Shown: piece after piece, positions 52,749 through 61,045 of the stretch
Numbering within the stretch: the stretch's first letter is position 1
Layout: the number at the start of each line of letters is the position of its first letter
NCBI RefSeq assembly: GCF_002803065.1
Contig: NZ_NNBL01000001.1
Span: forward strand, 590,724-654,723
Direction of reading: 5' to 3'
From: Streptomyces sp. CB01635
Lineage (GTDB): Bacteria; Actinomycetota; Actinomycetes; Streptomycetales; Streptomycetaceae
Length of the DNA: 64,000 nucleotides
Program-made: the position numbers and the translations under genes
The notes under the pieces: model-generated
Seen by the model: the letters and a program-made list of their open reading frames with translations, nothing else
The model's database searches: none
Told to the model about the DNA's origin: nothing

Positions 52749-53039
52749 GACACTGGGTGCCACAAGTTTTTGAGCGATGATCGATCACTGCAGGTCAGGG
52801 GTGGTGCGGCTCGATGGCACCGGAGGCCAACGGCGGCTCTGGCCTGCGTCTCAGAGACCCCGGAGAGGGCCCACGGCGGCCTCCGGGGGGCCCGCGACGC
52901 GGGCGAGGTGGAGCGGCGAGGGTGGCGTGCGGATCGCGCACCTGCGGCCGGACTGGGTCTCGGCCTTGCTCGGTGGGGAGAGTGCCGCCGCCTACCGGAA
53001 GCCGGGCGCACAGATCGCGCCGGACGGCCGGCCGAGGGC

Positions 53040-53098
53040 GGCGGCGCTCTCCGGGCGGGAGGCCGCGCCGGAGAGCGCCGCCCCGCGGGCCGGTTTTT
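53040..53098 (+). terminator. perfect 15-bp hairpin with U-tract on the plus strand, no gene upstream
   Basis: GGCGGCGCTCTCCGG (53040-53054) and CCGGAGAGCGCCGCC (53068-53082) pair perfectly, and TTTTT follows at 53094-53098. That is a textbook intrinsic terminator reading rightwards, yet no plus-strand gene ends here. It may end an unannotated RNA, or act in reverse as the terminator of the minus-strand TetR gene, for which an A-tract precedes the stem. Confidence 0.75.
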
Positions 53099-53158
53099 CT
53101 TGATGAGGCGTCAACAGCCCCTGGGGCCAGCACAGTTCATGCAGTGCCGGCGGAGCGG

Positions 53159-53965
53159 CTAGCCGCGTTCCCGCAGCGCCTTCTCGATCGTTCCCATGAT
53201 CTCGTCCAGCGGCGCGTCCGTGCGCGCCACGGTGACCAGCACGTCGCCACCCGTGGACGCAGAGGCCGCCGGAGCGGTGGCGGTGTCCCGACCCGCCCCG
53301 ATGCCCGTACCGAACGTCTTGCGGACGATCGCGAAGGCGTGGTCGAGCTGGTTCTCCACGTCGCCCTGGCCGCCGGCCCGCAGCCAGCGCCGCAGCACGT
53401 GGTTGTGGGCGGTGACGACGGCGGACGCGGCGACCTCGGCGAGCAGCGGGTCGTCATTGCCGTGCTGGTGGGCGTGCTCGTCGAAGTGGCCCAGGAGATA
53501 GCGGGTGAAAAGCCGCTCGTAACGGGCCACCGAGGCGATCTCGCGCTCGCGCAGGGTGGGTACCTCGCGCGTGAGGCGGTAGCGCTCCACGGACACGGCG
53601 GGCGACGCCGCGTACATCTTCATGACTTCCTTGATGCCGCGGCACACCGTGTCGAGCGGATGCTCGTGCGCGGGCGCCGCGTTGAGGACCGCCTCCGCCC
53701 GGATCAGGGTGTCGTCGTGGTCCGGGAAGATCGCCTCTTCCTTTGAGCGGAAGTGGCGGAAGAAGGTCCGCCGTGCCACACCCGCCGCGGCCGCGATCTC
53801 GTCGACCGTCGTGGCCTCGTAGCCCTTGGTCGCGAAGAGTTCCATCGCCGCGGCCGCCAGCTCCCGGCGCATCTTGAGCCGCTGGGCTGCGGCACGGGAG
53901 CCCGCGGCGCTCTCAGGAGCGTCGGGCGTGGGCGTCGTTCGGGAGGACTTGGCGGCCTTGGACAT
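53159..53965 (-). CDS. TetR-family regulator, probably of the crotonyl-CoA / 3-hydroxyacyl-CoA genes
   Basis: A 268-residue regulator. RRELAAAAMELFATKGYEAT and TTVDEIAAAAGVARRTFFRH (about residues 33-75) form the TetR HTH; the rest is a helical ligand domain, and a Thr/Ala/Ser-rich segment lies near residue 230. It sits between ccr and the fused 3-hydroxyacyl-CoA dehydrogenase gene, on the same strand as both, and acyl-CoA-responsive TetR proteins are common in such places. Start at ATG 53965; an in-frame ATG six codons upstream is possible. Confidence 0.9.
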   Translation of the reverse strand: MSKAAKSSRTTPTPDAPESAAGSRAAAQRLKMRRELAAAAMELFATKGYEATTVDEIAAAAGVARRTFFRHFRSKEEAIFPDHDDTLIRAEAVLNAAPAHEHPLDTVCRGIKEVMKMYAASPAVSVERYRLTREVPTLREREIASVARYERLFTRYLLGHFDEHAHQHGNDDPLLAEVAASAVVTAHNHVLRRWLRAGGQGDVENQLDHAFAIVRKTFGTGIGAGRDTATAPAASASTGGDVLVTVARTDAPLDEIMGTIEKALRERG

Positions 53966-54012
53966 GCCATGAACGTACTGCATATGCGCGGTGGCGTGCG
54001 CCCGAGCGGGGT

Positions 54013-54041
54013 TCCCCCCGCCCGGGGCACGGGCGGGGGGA
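54013..54041 (-). terminator. hairpin terminator of the fused dehydrogenase gene
   Basis: TCCCCCCGCCCG (54013-54024) pairs perfectly with CGGGCGGGGGGA (54030-54041) over a five-base loop, 70 bp beyond the dehydrogenase stop and before the TetR gene. Confidence 0.75.
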
Positions 54042-54110
54042 GCGAGACCGGGCGGCCGGAGCAGGCCGCCCCAGTCGGTGGGCCGTCCGGTGCCGCTGCC
54101 CGTGGGCTGG

Positions 54111-55916
54111 TCAGCGCCGGGCATATTCGCGGAAGCCGCGGCCGGTCTTGCGGCCGAGGCAGCCCGCGGCCACCAGGTGCTCGAGCAGCGGCGCGGGGGC
54201 CAGGCCCGGGTCGCGGAACTCGCGGTGCAGGACCTTCTCGATGGCCAGCGAGACATCGAGGCCGACCACGTCCAGGAGCTCGAAGGGCCCCATCGGGTAG
54301 CCGCCGCCGAGCCTCATCGCGGCGTCGATGTCGTCGAGCGTCGCGTAGTGCTCCTGCACCATCTTGATCGCGTTGTTCAGGTACGGGAACAGCAGGGCGT
54401 TCACGATGAAGCCCGCGCGGTCACCGCAGTCCACCGGGTGCTTGCGGATCTTCGTGCACACCTCACGGACGGTGGCGTGCACGTCGTCGCCGGTCAGCAC
54501 GGTCCGCACGACCTCGACGAGCTTCATCGCGGGCGCCGGGTTGAAGAAGTGCATGCCGATGACGTCCTGCGGGCGCGAGGTCGCGCGGGCGCAGGCCACG
54601 ACGGGCAGCGACGAGGTCGTCGTGGCGAGGACCGCGCCCGGCTTGCACACCTTGTCGAAGGTCCCGAACAGCTGCTGCTTGATCTCCAGGTCCTCGGCGA
54701 CGGCTTCGAGCGCCAGGTCGACGTCCGAGAAGGCGTCGTACGAACCCGCCGGAGTGATCCGGTCCAGGGTCTGCGCCGCCGCCTCCGCGGTCATGCGGCC
54801 CTTGTCGACAGAGCGCGAAAGAGACTTGCCGATACGGGACTTGGCCTTCTCGGCCTTCTCTTCGCTGCGGGCGGCGAGCACCACGTCGTAGCCCGCCTTC
54901 GCGAAGACCTCCGCGATACCGGACGCCATGGTCCCGGAGCCCGCGACGCCGACCGAGCGGATGGTGCGCGCGCCGTCCACGACCTCGCCCGCGAGCGGGG
55001 TGAGCGCGTCCCGCACGACCTCGGAGCTGCCCGGCTCCGCGTACGTGTAGAAGCCGCGCCCCGACTTGCGGCCGGTCAGACCCGCCTCGCTGAGCTGCTT
55101 GAGGACGGGCGCCGGCGCGTGCAGGCGGTCGTGGGACTCGGTGTACATGGCGTCGAGGACCCTGCGCGCCGTGTCGATGCCGATGAGGTCGAGCAGCGCG
55201 AGGGGGCCCATGGGCAGGCCGCAGCCGAGCTTCATCGCGGCGTCGATGTCCTCGCGCGAGGCGTACTTCGCCTCGTACATGGCGGCGGCCTGGTTGAGGT
55301 AGCCGAACAGCAGGCCGTCGGCGACGAAGCCGGGCCGGTCGCCCACCGCGACGGGCTCCTTGCCGAGTTCGACGGCGAGGTCCGTGACCGCCGCGACGGC
55401 CGTGGGCGCGGTGAGCACCGACGAGACCACCTCGACGAGCTTCATCGCGGGCGCCGGGTTGAAGAAGTGCAGCCCGAGGACCCGCTCCGGGCGGGCCGAG
55501 TCGGCGGCGAGCCGCGTCACGGACAGGGCGTTCGTGCCGGTCGCGAGGATCGTCTCCGGCCGCACGACGGCGTCGAGGTCCCGGAAGATCTGCTGCTTGA
55601 TGTCGTACGACTCGGGGGCCACCTCGATGACGAGGTCGGCGTCGGCCGCGGCTTGGAGGTCCGTGAAGGTGCGGAACCGGGCGAGGACGTCCCGCCGCTC
55701 GTCCTCGGTGAGGCGCTCGCGGCGCACCGCACGCGCCGTCGAGGCCTCGAGCGCGGCGACGGCCTGCGCGCCCGCGGCCTCGCTGATGTCGATGCCGATG
55801 ACCTCACGGCCGGCGCGGGCGAGCACCTCGGCGATGCCGGTGCCCATCGTGCCGAGACCGACGACCGCGACGGTCGGGAGGGTGGCCGGGGAAGCGGGGG
55901 ACAGGGGAGCGTCCAT
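54111..55916 (-). CDS. 3-hydroxyacyl-CoA (3-hydroxybutyryl-CoA) dehydrogenase, internally duplicated
   Basis: A 601-residue protein made of two full copies of the same dehydrogenase module. Copy 1 starts VAVVGLGTMGTGIAEVLARA and copy 2 VGVAGSGTMASGIAEVFAKA, each with its own NAD-binding loop. Each repeats HFFNPAPAMKLVEVV, a GPxALLD/GPFELLD stretch (GCGLPMGPLALLDLIGID; GGGYPMGPFELLDVVGLD) and GRKSGRGFYTY / GRKTGRGFREY. Standard enzymes have one module of about 285 residues. It would interconvert acetoacetyl-CoA and 3-hydroxybutyryl-CoA, feeding crotonyl-CoA to Ccr. The ATG at 55916 begins the first module. Confidence 0.93.
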   Translation of the reverse strand: MDAPLSPASPATLPTVAVVGLGTMGTGIAEVLARAGREVIGIDISEAAGAQAVAALEASTARAVRRERLTEDERRDVLARFRTFTDLQAAADADLVIEVAPESYDIKQQIFRDLDAVVRPETILATGTNALSVTRLAADSARPERVLGLHFFNPAPAMKLVEVVSSVLTAPTAVAAVTDLAVELGKEPVAVGDRPGFVADGLLFGYLNQAAAMYEAKYASREDIDAAMKLGCGLPMGPLALLDLIGIDTARRVLDAMYTESHDRLHAPAPVLKQLSEAGLTGRKSGRGFYTYAEPGSSEVVRDALTPLAGEVVDGARTIRSVGVAGSGTMASGIAEVFAKAGYDVVLAARSEEKAEKAKSRIGKSLSRSVDKGRMTAEAAAQTLDRITPAGSYDAFSDVDLALEAVAEDLEIKQQLFGTFDKVCKPGAVLATTTSSLPVVACARATSRPQDVIGMHFFNPAPAMKLVEVVRTVLTGDDVHATVREVCTKIRKHPVDCGDRAGFIVNALLFPYLNNAIKMVQEHYATLDDIDAAMRLGGGYPMGPFELLDVVGLDVSLAIEKVLHREFRDPGLAPAPLLEHLVAAGCLGRKTGRGFREYARR

Positions 55917-56271
55917 CTGAGGACTCCAGGAGGGAGGAGCGACGACTGAGGGGCACAAGCGGATACGCCTACGGGCGTACCGAGTGCGGGGATTCGAGCC
56001 CGGACGCGACGCACACAGGCGTCCGGTGAACCGGTGAGATGGAGATCCGGCGGGGCTCTGTCCCGGAGCCGCGCCGTACTGCGGTACCTGAGGCACCGAA
56101 CCGACTGGCACTCTCGGCGGCTGCGTCACCAGGCCGCCAGGAGTGGGGTGCGGGGAGTGTGCCCCGCTCAATTGAGGTTAACCGGCGAGTAACGAGCGCG
56201 CCAGCCCTCGGCGTTCATCAGTCTCTGTGATCTACGTCGCCGGGGCTTGAGGCCTGTCTACGCTGGACCGC
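55917..56271. other. divergent intergenic region with two dyads
   Basis: Between the fused dehydrogenase and the HEAT-repeat gene. It holds TACGCC-TACG-GGCGTA (55964-55979, perfect 16 bp), which overlaps a TATCCG hexamer facing the dehydrogenase, and GTTAACCGGCGAGTAAC (56177-56193, imperfect 17-bp palindrome matching at its four outer bases and two inner ones). Both are plausible operators, the first for the dehydrogenase. No small gene is visible. Confidence 0.45.
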
Positions 56272-56853
56272 ATGGACGAAGAGTTGCGATCGGTGACGGA
56301 GCGCTTACGGGCCGAGTCGGGCGCCTCCCCGCTGTTCGACCGGATCGCGGCGACCGGCGACCTCGACGAGCTGGCGGCCGTGCTGACCGAGCCCGGGCAG
56401 CCGCTGTGGGCGCGTGAGCTGGCCGCGTACCGCCTCGGAGCGGCCGGGGACCGCCGGGCCTTCGAGGCGCTAGTCCTGCTCCTCAACCACCGCGACCCGG
56501 CACGCTGTGCCACGGCCGCGCACGCCCTGGCCGCGCTCGGCGACCCGCGCACCGCGCGCGCGGCCGCGGCGCTCGCCACGAACGAGCTGCGGGTCGCTTA
56601 CGCGCTGCACCCGGTGCGGCTCCTGGCCGCGCTGCGCGCTCCCGAGTCCGCGCCCGCGCTGATCACCACCCTGGAGCGGCGCCTCGGCCCCCGCGATCCG
56701 TACCGCGCGGTCGCGCTCGCGTGCGTGGAGGGGCTCGGCAGCCTCGGGGACGCCCGAGCCCGTCCGGCCCTGACCGCGGCCCTCGCCCACCCGGCGCTCG
56801 CGGAGGCCGCGGTGCGCGCCCTCGCGCGACTGCCCGAGCAGCGTTGGAGCTGA
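56272..56853 (+). CDS. HEAT-repeat protein
   Basis: A 193-residue all-helical protein. Repeated helical pairs with DRRAFEALVLLLNHRDPARC, AAHALAALGDPRTARAAAAL, RLLAALRAPESAPALITTL and EGLGSLGDARARPALTAAL are HEAT/armadillo-like units (about residues 40-190). It is probably a scaffold or binding protein; there is no catalytic motif. The ATG at 56272 gives a normal start. It ends 10 bp from the convergent acetyltransferase. Confidence 0.8.
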   Translation: MDEELRSVTERLRAESGASPLFDRIAATGDLDELAAVLTEPGQPLWARELAAYRLGAAGDRRAFEALVLLLNHRDPARCATAAHALAALGDPRTARAAAALATNELRVAYALHPVRLLAALRAPESAPALITTLERRLGPRDPYRAVALACVEGLGSLGDARARPALTAALAHPALAEAAVRALARLPEQRWS

Positions 56854-56863
56854 AGCCCGAGCA

Positions 56864-57433
56864 TCAGCGGCGGACGGCGCGCACGTAGCGCACTTCCGGT
56901 ACGGGTTCCCCGTCCACCTCGAACGGCTCCTCTGCGCCGTCCGGGGTGAACCCGGCGCGCTCGTAGAACCTGCGGGCGCGGGCGTTGCCCTTGAGTACCC
57001 ACAGTCGTATCCGCTCGTAGCCGGCGTCGGCGCAGCGGTCCAGGCAGGTGTCCAGGAGGGTGCGGCCCACGCCGGTGGACAGCTGCCCGTCGTGCACGTA
57101 GATCGCGTACAACTCGGCTTCCCCGGGCGGGAGATCGTCGTCGCGGGACGGGCCGTGGCAGGCCCAGCCGACGAGGTCGCCGGCGCGCTCCGCGACCACG
57201 TTCACCACCGACGAACCGGCCTGCGCGAGACGCTCGCGGCGGCGCGCCGCGTCCTCCTCGACGCTCAGCGCGGCCAGATAGGACGCCGGCATCAGGCCCG
57301 CGTACGCCGTCCGCCAGCCGCGGATCCGGATCCCCGCCACCGCCTCGCAGTCGGCGTCGGCCATGTCCCGGACGTGGATGTCCGCCGCCGGGACCGCGGC
57401 AGGGGCGGTGTCGTGGGTTCGAGGGGTGCTCAT
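56864..57433 (-). CDS. GNAT-family N-acetyltransferase
   Basis: A 189-residue acetyl-CoA-dependent acetyltransferase. HVRDMADADCEAVAGIRIRG begins the fold, AELYAIYVHDGQLSTGVGRT is the beta4 / pyrophosphate-binding loop (GVGRTLLDTC), and LKGNARARRFYERAGFTPDG is motif B. The substrate is unknown. The first 20 residues (STPRTHDTAPAAVPAADI) may be surplus, with a later start. Sixty bases follow the aminopeptidase gene upstream on the same strand. Confidence 0.85.
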   Translation of the reverse strand: MSTPRTHDTAPAAVPAADIHVRDMADADCEAVAGIRIRGWRTAYAGLMPASYLAALSVEEDAARRRERLAQAGSSVVNVVAERAGDLVGWACHGPSRDDDLPPGEAELYAIYVHDGQLSTGVGRTLLDTCLDRCADAGYERIRLWVLKGNARARRFYERAGFTPDGAEEPFEVDGEPVPEVRYVRAVRR

Positions 57434-57492
57434 GCGCCCATCGTGACCCGGCGGACACCGCCCCGGCCAGGGTGTGCATCACAGGGAGTTGC

Positions 57493-59070
57493 TCAGCCGC
57501 GGAAGCCCATCAGCCCGTGCAGGCGCATACCGCGTGACGGGGGCGGACCGGCGGCCCTGCCCTTCTTCGCGAGCGGCTTCGGCTCCGGCAGCTTCTTGCA
57601 CGTCGCGTCGGTCTCGCCGCTGCCGCGCGGCACCTTCCCGGTCCGCAGATAGTCGGCCAGGTACCGGTCCAGGCAGACGTTCCCGCTCAGGCTGACGCCG
57701 TGGTTCTCGCCGCCCTGCTCGACCACCAGACTGGAGCCGCGCAGCTCGCGGTGGACGGCGACCCCGCCTTCGTAGGGCGTGGCGCCGTCGTCGGTGGCCT
57801 GGAAGAGCAGCGTCGGCGGCAGCTCGTCGTTGGACACGTCCGTCGGCGCCAGCGGACTCATCGGCCAGAACGCGCACGGCGCGTTGTACCAGGCGTTGTT
57901 CCAGGTCGAGAAGGGCGCCTTCTCGTACGCCTGCCAGTTGTCGTCGCGCCACCGGTTCCAGTCGCGCGGCCACCCGGCGTCGCGGCACTGCACGGCCGTG
58001 TAGACGCTGTAGCCGTTGTCGCCCGAGGCGTCGACGGCGCCGAGCTCCTTGTACGTCTTGACGAGCGGGGCCGGGTCCTTGTCCTTCACGTACGCCGCGA
58101 ACGCCCCGGCCAGATAAGGCCAGTAGCCGTTGTAGTAGCCGCCCGGCAGGAAGGTGTCCTCCAGTTCGGCGGCGCCGACCTTCTTGCCCGCCGGCTTCTT
58201 CTGCAGGGCGTCGCGCATCGCGTACCACTCGGCCTCGACCTTCGCCGGGTCCTTGCCGAGCTTGTACGTCGCGTCGTGCCGCGCGACCCAGGCGAGGAAC
58301 GCCTGGTGGCGGGCGTTGAACGCGTGGTCCTGCCCCATGTTGTCGTCGTACCAGACACCGCCCGGGTCGACGATCGAGTCGAGCACCAGGCGGCGCACGC
58401 GCTGCGGGTAGAGCTTGGCGTAGACGGCGCCCAGGTAGGTGCCGTACGAGTAGCCGAAGTAGTTGAGCTGCTGCGCGCCGAGCGCCGCGCGGATCGCGTC
58501 CAAGTCCCTGGCGGCGCTCACCGTGTCGAAGTACGGGAGCACGTCCGCGTACTTGGTGGTGCACGCCTTCGCGAACGCCTGCGCGCGGTCGAGGTTGGCG
58601 CGCTCGATCGCCGGCGTGGACGGCACGCTGGGCGGGCGCACGGTGGCGAAGTGCTTGGGCCGGCAGTTCAGGGCCGGTTTGCTCTTGCCGACTCCGCGCG
58701 GGTCGAAGCCCACGACGTCGTACTGGGCGGCGACGCTCTTCGGCAGCTCGCGTGCCACGAAGCCCGCCAGCGCCAGGCCGCTGCCGCCGGGGCCGCCCGG
58801 GTTCACCAGGAGCGGGCCCTGCGACGTCTTCGCGGTGTGCCGGACCCGGGACAGGGCGAGCGTGATCTGTTTGCCGGCGGGGCGGTTGTGATCGAGCGGC
58901 ACCCGCACCGAGGAGCACTGGAGCGTCGGGTATTTCTTGGTGCCGCAGTCCTTCCAGGTGAGGGCTGCGCGCTGGACGGAAAGGGTCGGGGCGGCGGCGG
59001 CCGGAGCCGCGGCGAGCATGCCGGCCACCATGGTGGCGGCGCCGCACACAGCGGCTACGCGTTTCTTCAT
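57493..59070 (-). CDS. secreted alpha/beta-hydrolase, tripeptidyl aminopeptidase (SlpD/TAP) type
   Basis: A 525-residue exported serine hydrolase. The signal is MKKRVAAVCGAATMVAGMLA then AAPAAAA; GGPGGSG (92-98) is the oxyanion-hole motif of prolyl-aminopeptidase-like enzymes, S208 (GYSYGT) the nucleophile, and the His lies in GGENHGVSLSG with the TAP-type C-terminal domain. It releases N-terminal peptides from proteins outside the cell. The ATG at 59070 follows GGGAGG. The C-terminal 30 residues are basic and Gly/Pro-rich. Confidence 0.9.
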   Translation of the reverse strand: MKKRVAAVCGAATMVAGMLAAAPAAAAPTLSVQRAALTWKDCGTKKYPTLQCSSVRVPLDHNRPAGKQITLALSRVRHTAKTSQGPLLVNPGGPGGSGLALAGFVARELPKSVAAQYDVVGFDPRGVGKSKPALNCRPKHFATVRPPSVPSTPAIERANLDRAQAFAKACTTKYADVLPYFDTVSAARDLDAIRAALGAQQLNYFGYSYGTYLGAVYAKLYPQRVRRLVLDSIVDPGGVWYDDNMGQDHAFNARHQAFLAWVARHDATYKLGKDPAKVEAEWYAMRDALQKKPAGKKVGAAELEDTFLPGGYYNGYWPYLAGAFAAYVKDKDPAPLVKTYKELGAVDASGDNGYSVYTAVQCRDAGWPRDWNRWRDDNWQAYEKAPFSTWNNAWYNAPCAFWPMSPLAPTDVSNDELPPTLLFQATDDGATPYEGGVAVHRELRGSSLVVEQGGENHGVSLSGNVCLDRYLADYLRTGKVPRGSGETDATCKKLPEPKPLAKKGRAAGPPPSRGMRLHGLMGFRG

Positions 59071-59205
59071 CGGGCCTCCCAGGGCGGAGGGTTCGGGGCC
59101 GCGAGCGCGCGGCCCCCGCGGCATGGTCCCCGAATCCATGCCGAGAACGTCCTGTTCCGTGCAGAGTTGACCCGATTGGCGTGTACGTGTCCGGGAGGAG
59201 CGCGA

Positions 59206-60252
59206 TCAGAGAAGCGTGAGCTGGGTGGCTGCGGGGGCGGGCTCCGGCTCCTGGCGTGCGCGCAGCCGTCGCGGGGCCTCCGCGCGCGAGGGGCCGATGC
59301 CGAACTCCTCGGCCAGCTCGTGCACCTGACGGGTGATCCGGCGCTGGTACCACTTCGGGGCGTACGCGCCCTCCGCGTACAGCCGCTCGTAGCGCCGCAC
59401 GAGGTGCGGGTGGTGGTGGCCGAGCCAGGACATGAACCACTCGCGCGCCCCGGGCCGCAGATGCAGCACGAGCGGCGTCACGGAGGTCGCCCCGGCCGCC
59501 GCGACGGCCCGTACGGTCTCCCGCAGCTGCCCGGGGTGGTCGCCCAGGAACGGGATCACGGGGGCCATCAGGACCCCGCAGCCGATGCCGGCCTCGCCGA
59601 GGGCGCGGACGACGTCGAGGCGCCGCTCCGGCGCGGGCGTGCCCGGCTCGACCGTGCGCCACAGCTCGCGGTCGACGAAGCCGACGGACACGGAGACGCC
59701 GACGTCGGTGACCTCGGCGGCCTGCCGCAGCAGGTCGAGGTCGCGCAGGATCAGCGTTCCCTTCGTGAGGATCGAGAACGGGTTCGCGTAGTCCCTGAGC
59801 GCCTCGATGATTCCCGGCATCAGCCGGTAGCGCCCCTCCGCGCGCTGGTAGCAGTCCACGTTCGTGCCCATCGCGATGTGCTCGCCGTGCCAGCGGCGCG
59901 AGGCCAGATGGCGGCGCAGCAGATCCGGCGCGTTCACCTTCACGACGATCTGACTGTCGAAGCCGAGGCCCGTGTCGAGGTCCAGATAGCTGTGCGTCTT
60001 GCGGGCGAAGCAGTAGACACACGCGTGCGTGCAGCCCCGGTACGGGTTGACCGTCCACTCGAACGGCATGCGCGAGGCGCCGGGCACGCGGTTCACGATC
60101 GACCTGGCCCGGATCTCGTGGAAGGTGACGCCCGCGAATTCAGGCGTGTCGAAGGTGCGAGTGATCACGCTGTCCGCGCCGAAGAGCGCGGCGTCCGTGA
60201 CCCTCCCTGTCGGGATTTCGGCCGGATTCTCCGTGAGGTTCTCCCAGCGCAT
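59206..60252 (-). CDS. Rv2578c-family radical SAM protein (SplB-like)
   Basis: A 348-residue radical SAM enzyme. The [4Fe-4S] motif is C74-x3-C78-x2-C81 (YRGCTHACVYCFARKTH), as in the spore photoproduct lyase-like group. MPFEWTVNPYRGC and HIAMGTNVDCYQRAEG are typical of the Rv2578c family. Its substrate is unknown. A LexA-type box overlapping its promoter (60285-60296) suggests a DNA-damage role. The ATG at 60252 follows AGGAGG by five bases. Confidence 0.88.
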   Translation of the reverse strand: MRWENLTENPAEIPTGRVTDAALFGADSVITRTFDTPEFAGVTFHEIRARSIVNRVPGASRMPFEWTVNPYRGCTHACVYCFARKTHSYLDLDTGLGFDSQIVVKVNAPDLLRRHLASRRWHGEHIAMGTNVDCYQRAEGRYRLMPGIIEALRDYANPFSILTKGTLILRDLDLLRQAAEVTDVGVSVSVGFVDRELWRTVEPGTPAPERRLDVVRALGEAGIGCGVLMAPVIPFLGDHPGQLRETVRAVAAAGATSVTPLVLHLRPGAREWFMSWLGHHHPHLVRRYERLYAEGAYAPKWYQRRITRQVHELAEEFGIGPSRAEAPRRLRARQEPEPAPAATQLTLL

Positions 60253-60278
60253 GACGCCTCCTAGCTAGCACTGGGCAC

Positions 60279-60296
60279 AGAATAGAACACATGTTC
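60279..60296 (-). promoter_or_regulatory. LexA/SOS-type box at the radical SAM promoter
   Basis: GAACACATGTTC (60285-60296) fits the actinobacterial SOS core GAAC-RNRY-GTTC. On the minus strand it abuts TATTCT (60284-60279), a good -10, 27 bp upstream of the start codon. A bound LexA would block this promoter. Confidence 0.65.
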
Positions 60297-60396
60297 CCTT
60301 GATCGTGCGACCCCGATTTTGGTGGCTACCCAGGAGGGTGGTTGGCTTGGGCCTCCCTCTCGAACACCGAGAACACCGACTGCTGGAGGAAGTGCC

Positions 60397-60840
60397 ATGG
60401 CGCAGGTCGAGGCCATCACGGAGCGGGTCATCGCCGCCAAGCCGGACGACGTATTCGACGCGCTCGCCGACTACAGCGGCACGCGCGCGAAGCTGCTGCC
60501 CGAGCACTTCAGCGAGTACGAGGTCCGCGAGGGCGGTGACGGCGAGGGCACGCTCGTCCACTGGAAGCTCCAGGCCACCAGCAAGCGGGTCCGCGACTGC
60601 CTCCTCGAGGTCGGTGAGCCCACCGACGGCGAGCTCGTCGAGAAGGACCGCAACTCCTCGATGGTCACCACCTGGCGTGTGACCCCCTCCGGCGAGGGTG
60701 CCTCCCGCGTCGTCGTCAGCACCGTGTGGAACGGCGCGGGCGGCATCGGCGGCTTCTTCGAGAAGACCTTCGCCCCCAAGGGCCTCGGCCGCATCTACGA
60801 CGCCGTCCTCGCGAAGCTCGCCGCCGAGGTGGAGAAGTGA
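60397..60840 (+). CDS. SRPBCC-family (START-like) lipid/ligand-binding protein
   Basis: A 147-residue protein with a polyketide-cyclase-like SRPBCC fold: AITERVIAAKPDDVFDALAD at the N-terminus, central strands, and a long C-terminal helix (GLGRIYDAVLAKLAAEVEK). Such proteins bind hydrophobic ligands in an internal cavity; catalysis cannot be inferred. GGAGGA lies seven bases before the ATG. It diverges from the radical SAM gene with the LexA-type box between them. Confidence 0.8.
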   Translation: MAQVEAITERVIAAKPDDVFDALADYSGTRAKLLPEHFSEYEVREGGDGEGTLVHWKLQATSKRVRDCLLEVGEPTDGELVEKDRNSSMVTTWRVTPSGEGASRVVVSTVWNGAGGIGGFFEKTFAPKGLGRIYDAVLAKLAAEVEK

Positions 60841-61045
60841 CCTCGGTGTAGTGCGCCGGTGCAGTACCCCGATGTAGTGCTCACCGTTTCGAGTGGTTTT
60901 CCGTTCGCGCGCGGTTGTACGCCGTAGGGCTCCCACCGGCGCATTCGCGCCCGGAACCCGCCGGAGCCGCCGCTCGTCGCGCTTGCCCGCAGTTGTCGCG
61001 TAATGCGAGAAATATGCGGCGCAGGCGCGACGAGGGGAGCGACAG

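Noticed and set aside
52482..52763. In-frame N-terminal extension of Ccr by 94 codons
   Set aside because: The GTG at 52481 has GGAGG at ideal spacing and begins the known Ccr N-terminus. The extension has non-genic composition and crosses the proposed promoter.
52777..53103. 108-codon plus-strand frame between ccr and TetR
   Set aside because: It runs through the 15-bp terminator hairpin and its U-tract, has no ribosome site and matches nothing recognisable. A non-coding transcript is more likely.
55988..56003. tRNA T-loop-like GATTCGAGCC
   Set aside because: The flanking bases do not form a T-arm, and no acceptor stem, D-arm or anticodon arm can be built around it.
57479..60264. Very long overlapping frames on both strands (over 850 codons) across the aminopeptidase and radical SAM genes
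   Set aside because: They run antisense or in another frame to two well-recognised genes, are rich in Arg/Pro/Ala/Gly from high GC, and show no family motifs.
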